64,000 nt of DNA, taken from contig DHAE01000023.1 of NCBI GenBank assembly GCA_002397315.1, positions 1 to 64,000 of the forward strand. Direction: 5' to 3'. The notes beneath the pieces were generated by a model. That model searched no databases. It was not told where the DNA came from and saw nothing but the letters and a program-made list of their open reading frames with translations. The number at the start of each line of letters is the position of its first letter. The first letter of the stretch is position 1. Source of the stretch: Comamonadaceae bacterium UBA4962. GTDB lineage: Bacteria; Pseudomonadota; Gammaproteobacteria; Burkholderiales; Burkholderiaceae_C. Made by a program: the position numbers and the translations under genes. Positions 34,856 to 40,499 of the stretch are shown here, in pieces.

Positions 34856-35206
34856 ATGAAGAAGATGGCCCTCACGTTTGCCCTTGCCATGAGCATGATG
34901 GGCGCGCACGCGACCTGCACAGGCACAGGAGCATTCCGATACTGCACTGACACCCAAGGCAACAGCTACAACGTCCAGCAGTACGGAAACACCACCCAGA
35001 TGCAGGGCTATAACAACCAGACCGGCAACAACTGGAGCCAAAGTAGTTCTACTTTCGGAGGTACGACGTTCCACAACGGCACAGCGTCGAACGGCAACAC
35101 TTGGAGCGGGTCAAGTAGCAGCTTTGGCGGGACAACTACCTACCAGGGGATAGACAGCCGCGGCAACTCCTACTACCGGTCGTGCAACCAGTTCGGCTGC
35201 AACTGA
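34856..35206 (+). CDS. Small exported Gly/Ser/Asn-rich protein in rex position
   Basis: 116 residues. Signal peptide MKKMALTFALAMSMMGAHA then a mature domain with four cysteines (two near each end) and two copies of a unit of about 22 residues centred on WSxSSSxFGGTT. Supported by a GGGAG site before ATG 34856. Placed directly behind cI and before the operon terminator, so expressed in the lysogen: candidate superinfection exclusion or lysogenic conversion factor. No family recognised. Confidence 0.7.
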   Translation: MKKMALTFALAMSMMGAHATCTGTGAFRYCTDTQGNSYNVQQYGNTTQMQGYNNQTGNNWSQSSSTFGGTTFHNGTASNGNTWSGSSSSFGGTTTYQGIDSRGNSYYRSCNQFGCN

Positions 35207-35217
35207 TAGCGTCAACA

Positions 35218-35427
35218 ATGAAGGCCTTCAAAGCGGTATTGAAGTGGCTAGGCATCTTGCTAGCCATTTTGTTCGTCGCGGCCCTGATGGACCGGCAGTC
35301 CGACGTGATCAAGGCAGCTCTAGGCTTAGCCGTGTTCATAGGCTACCTTGCCTACGAGTTGCATGGTCGGCTTGTGGCCATTGAAGAGCATCTTCTGCGC
35401 ATCAGGGCTGGAAACTGGCAGGACTAG
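35218..35427 (+). CDS. Small two-TM membrane protein in rex position
   Basis: 69 residues: two membrane helices (WLGILLAILFVAALM and AALGLAVFIGYLAYEL) with a short loop and a charged C-terminal helix (AIEEHLLRIRAGNW). It follows the exported protein by 11 bases and ends before a terminator, so both are co-transcribed with cI. An exclusion role like RexB or Sie proteins is a guess from position and topology. Confidence 0.6.
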   Translation: MKAFKAVLKWLGILLAILFVAALMDRQSDVIKAALGLAVFIGYLAYELHGRLVAIEEHLLRIRAGNWQD

Positions 35428-35463
35428 CCCGGTCCTCGACAGAAATCGAGCACCCCAACAACA

Positions 35464-35487
35464 GCCGCCCGTCAAGGCGGCTTTTTT
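35464..35487 (+). terminator. Terminator of the cI operon
   Basis: GCCGCC, loop CGTCAA, GGCGGC followed by six T. It separates the lysogenic transcript (cI and two small genes) from the rightward early promoter 20 bases downstream. Confidence 0.85.
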
Positions 35488-35497
35488 ACGCCAAGCA

Positions 35498-35513
35498 CTG
35501 AATCATGATTGAC
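35498..35513. promoter_or_regulatory. Operator OL-like site 1
   Basis: CTGAATCATGATTGAC, a 13-of-16 match to the consensus palindrome. It lies upstream of and overlaps the -35 of the rightward early promoter. Confidence 0.6.
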
Positions 35514-35537
35514 ATCGAGATTGAATCATGATTCAAT
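35509..35537 (+). promoter_or_regulatory. Rightward early promoter (pL-like)
   Basis: TTGACA (35509-35514), 17 bases, TTCAAT (35532-35537). Spacer and -10 are nearly identical to the cro promoter on the other strand, including TGAATCATGATTCAATAGAC. Expected start near 35544, giving a leader of about 500 bases before the first gene at 36050. Confidence 0.65.
35521..35536. promoter_or_regulatory. Operator OL-like site 2 (perfect 16-bp palindrome)
   Basis: TTGAATCATGATTCAA, the best match to the operator consensus in the window, spanning most of the spacer and the -10. Repressor here would silence the whole rightward early operon. Confidence 0.7.
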
Positions 35538-35649
35538 AGACCCATCGCAGCAAACAACCGCGAGACACCCCAGGGGTAGCGATCCGGCCCCTAAGCCGAC
35601 CGAGGCAGAGGCGGGGTTAGCCCAGATGGGCGATGCAGGTTGGTGCAGG

Positions 35650-35668
35650 CGATGGGGTCAATCCATCG
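35650..35668 (+). promoter_or_regulatory. boxB-like hairpin before boxA
   Basis: CGATGG, 7-base loop GGTCAAT, CCATCG. Order hairpin then boxA is that of rRNA leaders, the opposite of lambda nut sites. Confidence 0.4.
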
Positions 35669-35682
35669 TGAGTAGCCCGGCA

Positions 35683-35696
35683 TGGTCTTTAAGAAT
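35683..35696 (+). promoter_or_regulatory. rRNA-type boxA antitermination motif
   Basis: TGGTCTTTAAGAAT matches the E. coli rRNA boxA TGCTCTTTAACAAT at 12 of 14 positions. NusB/NusE bind such RNA to make polymerase resist termination. It lies 4 bases before the 22-bp inverted repeat with the tRNA-like element. Confidence 0.55.
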
Positions 35697-35700
35697 TTGA

Positions 35701-35800
35701 GCAGTGGGATGTGTAGTGGGCCGGTAAACCGGAACGCATGCACCGGTCGAGTGGTGAAGGCGGGTTCGATTCCCGCGCGGCCCACCACACATCCCACTGC
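35701..35800 (+). ncRNA. tRNA-like element inside 22-bp inverted repeat
   Basis: Arms 35701-35722 and 35779-35800 pair over 22 positions with one A/C mismatch. Within, 35718-35787 resembles a tRNA: T arm GCGGG-TTCGATT-CCCGC (35760-35776), then GCGGCCC, discriminator A and an encoded CCA (35785-35787), with GGGCCGG as the 5' acceptor strand (six pairs, one G/G mismatch). The middle 33 bases are too short for D and anticodon arms; they can form ACCGG / CCGGT with a 10-base loop. Not a normal tRNA gene. Confidence 0.5.
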
Positions 35801-36049
35801 GTTGCATCCCTGGCCCATGGCGGCCGGGGCACAAGCCGGGAGTGGGGTAGCACCGAATCCGGATGAGGCGCCAGGGCCAAGAACAGCAACCAGGCAAACA
35901 GCGATGGCCCGCAAGGAGTGGGCACGAATTCGCTGTGGCAGTGCTGGAGCCCGCTACGGCGGGGAGATGCCAGCGAAGCCCTTCTCACGACGGGCCACAT
36001 CAAAGCGTCTTCGATCGCAGGACGCTTTGATGTTCAACCGAGGAGCGAC

Positions 36050-36256
36050 ATGTACGAATACACCCTGATCCGCGTTGGTCTCGACAAAGAAGTGGAAATC
36101 GGCAAGTTCAAAGCCGCCACTACCAAAGAAGCCTGCATCAAGCACATGCAGGCTTGGAAAGAGCGCACTACCAGTCACGCGGTAGTGCTTGTTCTGCCAA
36201 ACGGCGCTCGCAACAGCTACCGAGACAGCGACGTGTATGTGAGCACCGAAATTTAG
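36050..36256 (+). CDS. Small hypothetical protein, first gene of rightward early operon
   Basis: 68 residues (MYEYTLIRVGLDKEVEIGKF then a helix with ATTKEACIKHMQAWKER and a beta-rich end). AGGAG site just before ATG 36050. No family recognised; early position suggests host-takeover or anti-defence function, which is only a guess. Confidence 0.6.
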   Translation: MYEYTLIRVGLDKEVEIGKFKAATTKEACIKHMQAWKERTTSHAVVLVLPNGARNSYRDSDVYVSTEI

Positions 36257-36260
36257 CCCG

Positions 36261-36317
36261 GCCCTCTTTGGAGGGCAAAGACACAAGCGCCCTCACGTAG
36301 AGGGCGTTTCTGTTTTT
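36261..36317 (+). terminator. Tandem hairpins, second with T-tract leading into the next ribosome site
   Basis: GCCCTC-TTTG-GAGGGC (36261-36276), then CGCCCTC-ACGTA-GAGGGCG (36288-36306) followed by TTTCTGTTTTT and AAGGAG of the next gene. Looks like an intrinsic terminator joined to a Shine-Dalgarno sequence. Confidence 0.6.
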
Positions 36318-36328
36318 AAGGAGTGAGC

Positions 36329-36553
36329 ATGCACAGCTACACCAACCCATTCCACAACAGCAACTACCAGGGCTCAAAGCCCGTCATTACGACGGATGCG
36401 AAGCCTGCCGAGTACCGCGGCCACCTGATCTTCAAGATGCACGATCAGCACTACGACGTGGTGCAAGGCGGCATTCTGGTGGGTCAGTATGCGGGCCCAA
36501 ACGGCGCGCGCGGCTTCGTGGATCGCAGGGTAGAGCCCAGCCTCCCGATGTGA
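36329..36553 (+). CDS. Small hypothetical early protein
   Basis: 74 residues, His/Tyr/Asn-rich N-terminus (MHSYTNPFHNSNYQGSKP) and a beta-like region (YRGHLIFKMHDQHYDVVQGG). Start set at ATG 36329, 5 bases after AAGGAG; a GTG at 36323 would overlap the ribosome site. Function unknown. Confidence 0.6.
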   Translation: MHSYTNPFHNSNYQGSKPVITTDAKPAEYRGHLIFKMHDQHYDVVQGGILVGQYAGPNGARGFVDRRVEPSLPM

Positions 36554-36794
36554 TTGCGCGAGCAAGAAAGAGCGCGAGCGAAACGTTGAACGCGTCGAAG
36601 TGAAAGCAAGCCCGCAGGCGCCCTCGGCGGGGATCCGTAGAAGTATGCAACGTGACCATCCCGGGAGAGCAGCGGGAACCATCATTGAAGCGGCGGCGTG
36701 GAGAGCAGACACGCTTGGCTAGCGAGAGCAGCGAGGAACCGGCGCGCAATGCGTGAGGCGTCCGGAGCAGGAGTAGCGACCTGCCCGCTTCAAT
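36554..36794 (+). ncRNA. Structured non-coding region with repeated GAGAGCAG hairpins
   Basis: 240 bases without a credible gene. GAGAGCAG occurs three times (36665, 36701, 36724); the first and third are part of a 16/17-base repeat (GAGAGCAGCG, optional A, GGAACC). The first two sit in hairpin loops (CCCG/CGGG and GCGTG/CACGC). Other stems: CCCGC/GCGGG (36611-36631) and ACGTTG/CAACGT at longer range. Likely an RNA element; partner unknown. Confidence 0.45.
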
Positions 36795-36800
36795 GATGGT
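36678..36800. repeat. 16-bp inverted repeat joining the hairpin region to the tRNA-like acceptor
   Basis: ACCATCATTGAAGCGG (36678-36693) and CCGCTTCAATGATGGT (36785-36800) are perfect complements. The right arm includes most of the 5' acceptor strand of the tRNA-like element at 36795, so the two structures compete. Confidence 0.7.
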
Positions 36801-36906
36801 GTAGCTCAGTTGGTTAGAGCTGGAAACTACAGGAACCCCGTCTCGGTAGGGAATGCCCGGGCCGTCTGTAGCCATGTCGCTGGTTCGAATCCGGCCACCA
36901 TCACCC
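36795..36906 (+). ncRNA. tRNA-like element with replaced anticodon domain
   Basis: Acceptor GATGGTG (36795-36801) pairs perfectly with CACCATC (36896-36902), then A and CCC. D arm GCTC-AGTTGGTTA-GAGC (36804-36820) and T arm GCTGG-TTCGAAT-CCGGC (36879-36895) are canonical. Between positions 26 and 49 there are 57 bases in place of 22; they contain a CTACAG / CTGTAG stem with a 33-base loop. Either an interrupted or decayed tRNA, or a tRNA mimic with another role. Confidence 0.55.
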
Positions 36907-36960
36907 TTTTCCAACCGCGCGCCCTGTCCCTCCCTCCTCCCCTCTCTTTGGGGCGCAGAT

Positions 36961-36976
36961 GCGGTTCTTTTCTTCC
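36961..36976 (+). repeat. Leader repeat GCGGTTCTTTTCTTCC, copy 1
   Basis: Identical to 37295-37310. Pyrimidine-rich, upstream of a ribosome site. May be a duplicated gene-start module. Confidence 0.6.
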
Positions 36977-36988
36977 TAGGAGCTATCG

Positions 36989-37285
36989 ATGTCTTCCCAT
37001 CCGCCGATCATCACTCTTGAAGTCCGTCAGATGAAGCACACGGTGAGCGCAATGCTTGCCGAACACACGGCGATGCTTGACGCAGAGGTGCAGCGTGCTC
37101 TTGACGAGGCGTTGACGCCGGAGCGTATCTCTGCAGTCGTCCGATCAACTGTGAACGCATGCGTAACCGAGGCGGTTTCCGAAGAGATCCGATCGTTTTT
37201 CAAGCAAAGCCGAAAAGGGCGGGTCGCCATCCGCGAGGCTGTTCAGGAGTACATGGAACAGCACTTCGGCGACCCTGCCCCGTGA
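36989..37285 (+). CDS. Small helical phage protein
   Basis: 98 residues, mostly helical (VSAMLAEHTAMLDAEVQRAL, RSTVNACVTEAVSEEIRSFF) with a basic segment (KQSRKGRVAIREAV). AGGAG site before ATG 36989. A 16-base sequence, GCGGTTCTTTTCTTCC, lies before it (36961) and again after it (37295). No family recognised. Confidence 0.6.
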   Translation: MSSHPPIITLEVRQMKHTVSAMLAEHTAMLDAEVQRALDEALTPERISAVVRSTVNACVTEAVSEEIRSFFKQSRKGRVAIREAVQEYMEQHFGDPAP

Positions 37286-37294
37286 CCGCAATAC

Positions 37295-37310
37295 GCGGTT
37301 CTTTTCTTCC
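37295..37310 (+). repeat. Leader repeat GCGGTTCTTTTCTTCC, copy 2
   Basis: Second identical copy, between the stop of the 98-residue gene and the next hairpin at 37315. Confidence 0.6.
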
Positions 37311-37314
37311 CACT

Positions 37315-37340
37315 GCCAGCCTAGTGCTGGCTTTTTCTTT
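37315..37340 (+). terminator. Terminator-like hairpin fused to ribosome site
   Basis: GCCAGC-CTAGT-GCTGGC, then TTTTTCTTT, immediately followed by GGAG and the ATG at 37352. Confidence 0.65.
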
Positions 37341-37351
37341 GGAGCAGATCA

Positions 37352-37783
37352 ATGAGCAACAGCAGAACAGCGGCTGAAGAGCATGTCATCGAACTTGCTG
37401 AGCAAGTGGCGTTCGCCGCCGCTCAAGCGGTCAGGCAGCACTGTGAAGGCGAACCACTTACCGGGACACCTGAAAGCGCGCGCGAATTGAAGGACAGGTT
37501 CATTGCAGCTGTCCGGGCGCTGTCTGCTGCTGGGCATGAGCAGGTGGTAGCAAAGGTGACTGAATACGAGATCGACGATTCCATCTGCGTGGAACGAGTG
37601 AAGCAAAGGGCCGGCTCGGACAAATGGGCCGTTCGCCGCTTAGGCGGCGAGGTGTTGAACAAGCAAGGCGAGTGGGAATACGAACCCATGCCTAGCAGCC
37701 GCGACGACGCTTTTATCGAGCGCTGCCGGTTCGATACTGCGCTGTCGGCCATCGATGCCGCCCGCGCTGCGACATCTACTTGA
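37352..37783 (+). CDS. Hypothetical early phage protein
   Basis: 143 residues: N-terminal helix (HVIELAEQVAFAAAQAVRQH), a mixed middle, and a C-terminal segment DDAFIERCRFDTALSAIDAARAA. Begins 8 bases after a GGAG that directly follows a terminator-like T-tract. No family recognised. Confidence 0.55.
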   Translation: MSNSRTAAEEHVIELAEQVAFAAAQAVRQHCEGEPLTGTPESARELKDRFIAAVRALSAAGHEQVVAKVTEYEIDDSICVERVKQRAGSDKWAVRRLGGEVLNKQGEWEYEPMPSSRDDAFIERCRFDTALSAIDAARAATST

Positions 37784-37873
37784 CCCATCCACCGCGCCGT
37801 GCAGCGCAACTACCCCCATCCCTCCTTGGTTTGCACGGCAGCCCTCGGGCAGCGGTCTTTCTACAACCCACCG

Positions 37874-37900
37874 GCCCGCACGCAGCGGGCTTTCTTGTTT
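37874..37900 (+). terminator. Terminator-like hairpin fused to ribosome site
   Basis: GCCCGC-ACGCA-GCGGGC, then TTTCTTGTTTCT and GGAG of the next gene. The preceding 90 bases (37784-37873) hold nothing else that I can name. Confidence 0.65.
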
Positions 37901-37911
37901 CTGGAGCAGAC

Positions 37912-38310
37912 ATGGAAATCACCGAACACCAGGCCAACATGCTGCGAGCAGTGCTTGACGGCAAGAAGTTGGAAGTGGTCGAAAAAAAGACGGCCCACGG
38001 AAGCCGGTTTGAAATTAAAACCCTCGACAACTTCATGTTGTTTATCTCGTCGCCCGATTGGTACGAAGTCCGCATCAAGCCCGATGTGATCGTGGTCAAC
38101 GGGATCGAGGTGCCGGCACCGGAGAAGGAAGCGCCCGCCATTGGGGAGCGGTACTACGTGGCATCACCCACACACGATGACGCCTACCGGTGGGCAACGT
38201 GGTGTGACGATGAGCAAGACCGACGCTACCTCAGGTTGGACGTCCTGCATAAAAGCCGAGATGCTGCAGCCGCCCACGGCAAGGCCATGCTCGCCCACAA
38301 GCCGGGGTAA
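37912..38310 (+). CDS. Hypothetical early phage protein
   Basis: 132 residues. Contains ITEHQANMLRAVLDGKKLEVV (helix) and a beta-rich core, then GERYYVASPTHDDAYRWATW. Start is 5 bases after GGAGCAGAC-type leader. Not recognised; possibly a DNA-binding or host-factor-binding protein. Confidence 0.55.
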   Translation: MEITEHQANMLRAVLDGKKLEVVEKKTAHGSRFEIKTLDNFMLFISSPDWYEVRIKPDVIVVNGIEVPAPEKEAPAIGERYYVASPTHDDAYRWATWCDDEQDRRYLRLDVLHKSRDAAAAHGKAMLAHKPG

Positions 38311-38313
38311 GCC

Positions 38314-38580
38314 ATGGACACCCACCACCCCGCGATTGCAGCAGCCGAAGAGGCCGCACAGGCAGATATGGACCGCTGGGACGCCGAGGCAGTGCGCCCA
38401 GTGCTCGCAGCTATGGCAAGGCTCAAGCGCTCTCAGTTGTCCGCGTGGGTGATGTGGGCCATCGCATCCGGCGTCCTGGAGCTGGCAAACAACCTACCCG
38501 CCGAGGAACGAGACTGCGCGCGCCGCTACCTCGATGACCTCGTGGACGACATGAAAGGATTCCACCGTGACCGATGCTGA
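38314..38580 (+). CDS. Small helical phage protein
   Basis: 88 residues, helical, with two Cys near the C-terminus and LKRSQLSAWVMWAIASGVLELA in the middle. It begins 3 bases after the upstream stop and overlaps the next GTG start by 14 bases. Confidence 0.55.
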   Translation: MDTHHPAIAAAEEAAQADMDRWDAEAVRPVLAAMARLKRSQLSAWVMWAIASGVLELANNLPAEERDCARRYLDDLVDDMKGFHRDRC

Positions 38581-38899
38581 ATTCGAAGAGCTCAAGTACG
38601 CCGCCATCGCTGCAGGCTACAAGCCGGTACGGCTGACGGATGACTGCAAAGCGTTTCTGTTGGAGGGGTTGCAGAAGCCCTGGAATCCGCTCGCCGACGA
38701 CGGCGACGCGCTGCGGCTGGCGGTGGGGTTGCGGCTTGAAATCGTGCCCGTGAACACAGGCGTTGATGTGTGCCTGCCCGGCTCTGAGCCTTTTGCATGT
38801 GCCTGTGAGGGCGGATCGGATATGCAAGCCGCCACCCGCCGCGCCATCGTGCGCGCCGCCGCCCGAATCGGAAAGCAGATGGGAGGCGGCGATGTCTGA
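38567..38899 (+). CDS. Conserved phage protein with WNPLADDGDALRLAV motif
   Basis: 110 residues from GTG, preceded by AAGGA. The W-x-PL-x-DDGDALRLAV-x-L segment is one I associate with a group of small phage proteins of unknown role, often in early operons. The C-terminus is a basic Ala/Arg helix. Confidence 0.6.
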   Translation: MTDAEFEELKYAAIAAGYKPVRLTDDCKAFLLEGLQKPWNPLADDGDALRLAVGLRLEIVPVNTGVDVCLPGSEPFACACEGGSDMQAATRRAIVRAAARIGKQMGGGDV

Positions 38900-39299
38900 A
38901 CGTGTATGGCACAAGGGGCCGCCACCTTTCCCGGGGTGGTGGAACGCGTCGTCGATGGAAGACGTAAGAGTTTGGCGCTGGTGGGATGGTTTCTATTGGA
39001 GCCGCATGGCCTACAGCTGGTCTACAGCGGTAGAGGCGGCCTGGGAAGCCAAACAAGCGGCGTTAGAAAACGACATCCGCTGGACCGACTACTGGCCCGA
39101 GAACGCCCGTGTTCCGCGGCTGGACCCTACGGGCGGGCACTGGACTTTCAATGTGGATGGGATGGAGCCGACCGTAACGGGCCGCGTAGATGTTTACTTG
39201 AGAAACGGGTTCATCCAAAAGCGCTGCCCTGTGGACGCGTTTGATTACCAACTTATCGGCGATGAATGGGACATCCTCGCCTGGAGGCCTGCAGCATGA
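38892..39299 (+). CDS. Trp-rich hypothetical phage protein
   Basis: 135 residues with at least ten Trp, several in the first 60 residues (GWWNASSMEDVRVWRWWDG). Overlaps both neighbours (8 and 4 bases). No family recognised. Confidence 0.55.
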   Translation: MSERVWHKGPPPFPGWWNASSMEDVRVWRWWDGFYWSRMAYSWSTAVEAAWEAKQAALENDIRWTDYWPENARVPRLDPTGGHWTFNVDGMEPTVTGRVDVYLRNGFIQKRCPVDAFDYQLIGDEWDILAWRPAA

Positions 39300-39535
39300 C
39301 AGCCGACACCATCCGCCGCGTGTACGGCAAAAGCAAGCTGGCCCAGGCCGCAGCCAAGCAGCAAACACGCGACCGAGACGACGCAGAACTTATGCGTTGG
39401 CTTGCGGGACAGCTGACCGACTACATCGCACTGCGCGATGGGAGCTGCATTGACATTGCAAACAACCCTGACGGCTTTTGGGCCGCACTGGAGCAGGCGC
39501 GGGCGTCTGCCAAGGAGTACCCCACCAATGACTGA
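39296..39535 (+). CDS. Small hypothetical phage protein
   Basis: 79 residues: a Lys/Gln helix (KSKLAQAAAKQQTRDRDDAEL) followed by LMRWLAGQLTDYIALRDG. Start fixed by the ATGA overlap. Unknown function. Confidence 0.55.
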   Translation: MTADTIRRVYGKSKLAQAAAKQQTRDRDDAELMRWLAGQLTDYIALRDGSCIDIANNPDGFWAALEQARASAKEYPTND

Positions 39536-39845
39536 CACCACCACGGCAGACAAGCCCGGAGCGCTCCTCCTGGCGCTGCGCCTCGAATACTGGGCCGAAC
39601 ACGACGAAGGCCTGCGCGGTGACGACATGCGCACAGCAGCCATCACACTGCGTCGCCTGCACGCCCTTGCTGCTCAGGAAGCCAAACCCGAGGCGCTGCA
39701 GATAGCCCCCGTCAACAACGAGGCCGGCAGCACCATGTCCATCGTCCGCTGGCAGATCGAGACTCCTGCGGGCTGGGTGGGTGCGTACCACAAGGCTCCG
39801 CTCGAATACCTGCTCGCTGCCCGCGCCAAGGAAGGAAAAGCATGA
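39528..39845 (+). CDS. Small hypothetical phage protein
   Basis: 105 residues. Starts MTDTTTADKPGALLLALRLEYWAEHDEG with a helical N-terminal half (MRTAAITLRRLHALAAQE) and a C-terminal YHKAPLEYLLAARAKEGKA. Overlaps neighbours by 8 and 4 bases. No function assigned. Confidence 0.55.
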   Translation: MTDTTTADKPGALLLALRLEYWAEHDEGLRGDDMRTAAITLRRLHALAAQEAKPEALQIAPVNNEAGSTMSIVRWQIETPAGWVGAYHKAPLEYLLAARAKEGKA

Positions 39846-40132
39846 GCAGCACATCAGCAGAAGAAGTCTGGGCCGCAGCCCAACTCGCGCCCGGCGAGGG
39901 CATCGAAGACGGAGTCAAGCGGATCGACCGGCTTATCAAGAAGGATGCAGAAGACGCCGCGCGGTGGCGCCGCTTGGTCAACGCAAGTGAACTGGCATTC
40001 CCTTTAGCGACCGTTGTAGACGACCCTGAGAACGACAAGATCATGCGCTACGGGCGCGAAACCCTGGAAAACCTCATTGATTCGTTTGATGAGATCCCAG
40101 ACAGCTATGTCAGCAAAGAAAGGAAATCATGA
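39842..40132 (+). CDS. Small acidic phage protein
   Basis: 96 residues, acidic and helical (EDGVKRIDRLIKKDAEDAARW) with a middle beta segment (ELAFPLATVVDDPENDKI). ATGA overlaps at both ends. Unknown function. Confidence 0.55.
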   Translation: MSSTSAEEVWAAAQLAPGEGIEDGVKRIDRLIKKDAEDAARWRRLVNASELAFPLATVVDDPENDKIMRYGRETLENLIDSFDEIPDSYVSKERKS

Positions 40133-40314
40133 GCACCGAGGCACAGGCGATTTCTAGCGACTCTGGAAACCAATGGCGCGAGACGCGCCAGAAGTTGAGG
40201 GCCACTGTCCTCCGTACAGCGGCAGAACTGCTGGCGCACGAAGAAGAAGCCGCCCTTCAAGTCGAAGGCGCAGGGGTGAAAGTGACTATCGAATTCTTAG
40301 GGGCTCCATCATGA
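40129..40314 (+). CDS. Small hypothetical phage protein
   Basis: 61 residues, a helix (RETRQKLRATVLRTAAELLAHEEE) and a short beta tail. Coupled by ATGA overlaps. Confidence 0.5.
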   Translation: MSTEAQAISSDSGNQWRETRQKLRATVLRTAAELLAHEEEAALQVEGAGVKVTIEFLGAPS

Positions 40315-40499
40315 CCCTAACCCCACGCATCTTCTACACAGCGGCCATCTTGGCCGTTTTTCTTTTGAGCGCTCGCCTGGACGAAGAGGCAGCAGCCGTG
40401 GATGCAGCAGTGGCAGAAGAGGCCACGCAGGCGCCATCGGAAGCAGCACGGCAGGCCAGGGTCGAGCGGGCAATGCAGATTGCGGAGGCATCGAGATGA
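40311..40499 (+). CDS. Small single-TM phage protein
   Basis: 62 residues: an N-terminal membrane or signal helix (IFYTAAILAVFLLSA) and an Ala/Glu-rich periplasmic or cytoplasmic helix. ATGA overlaps at both ends. Unknown function. Confidence 0.5.
   Translation: MTLTPRIFYTAAILAVFLLSARLDEEAAAVDAAVAEEATQAPSEAARQARVERAMQIAEASR

Larger units (their letters stand above)
35538..36049 (+). promoter_or_regulatory. Structured untranslated leader of the rightward early operon
   Basis: No reading frame with ribosome site and plausible protein was found on either strand. It holds several GC-rich hairpins (for example CCCC/GGGG at about 35590-35620), a hairpin plus boxA, a tRNA-like element in a 22-bp inverted repeat, and a later stem (CCCTGGC near 35807 with GCCAGGG near 35870). 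The latter part ends in CATCAAAGCGTC / GACGCTTTGATG (35998-36030), another hairpin just before the ribosome site of the first gene. Suggests antitermination or processing signals. Confidence 0.55.

Noticed and set aside
35591..36068. Several ORFs over the leader (minus 107 and 104 residues, plus 128 residues)
   Set aside because: Translate tRNA-like and hairpin sequence in both directions; no ribosome sites or domains.
36554..36906. CsrB/RsmZ-like sponge RNA (many GGA motifs)
   Set aside because: GGA count is only modestly above what GC-rich sequence gives, and most are not in A-N-GGA hairpin loops; kept only as a test in the GAGAGCAG finding.
36432..36914. 160-residue minus-strand ORF over the second tRNA-like element
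   Set aside because: Its N-terminus contains GGRIRTSD, the usual false translation of an antisense tRNA T arm; no other protein-like features.
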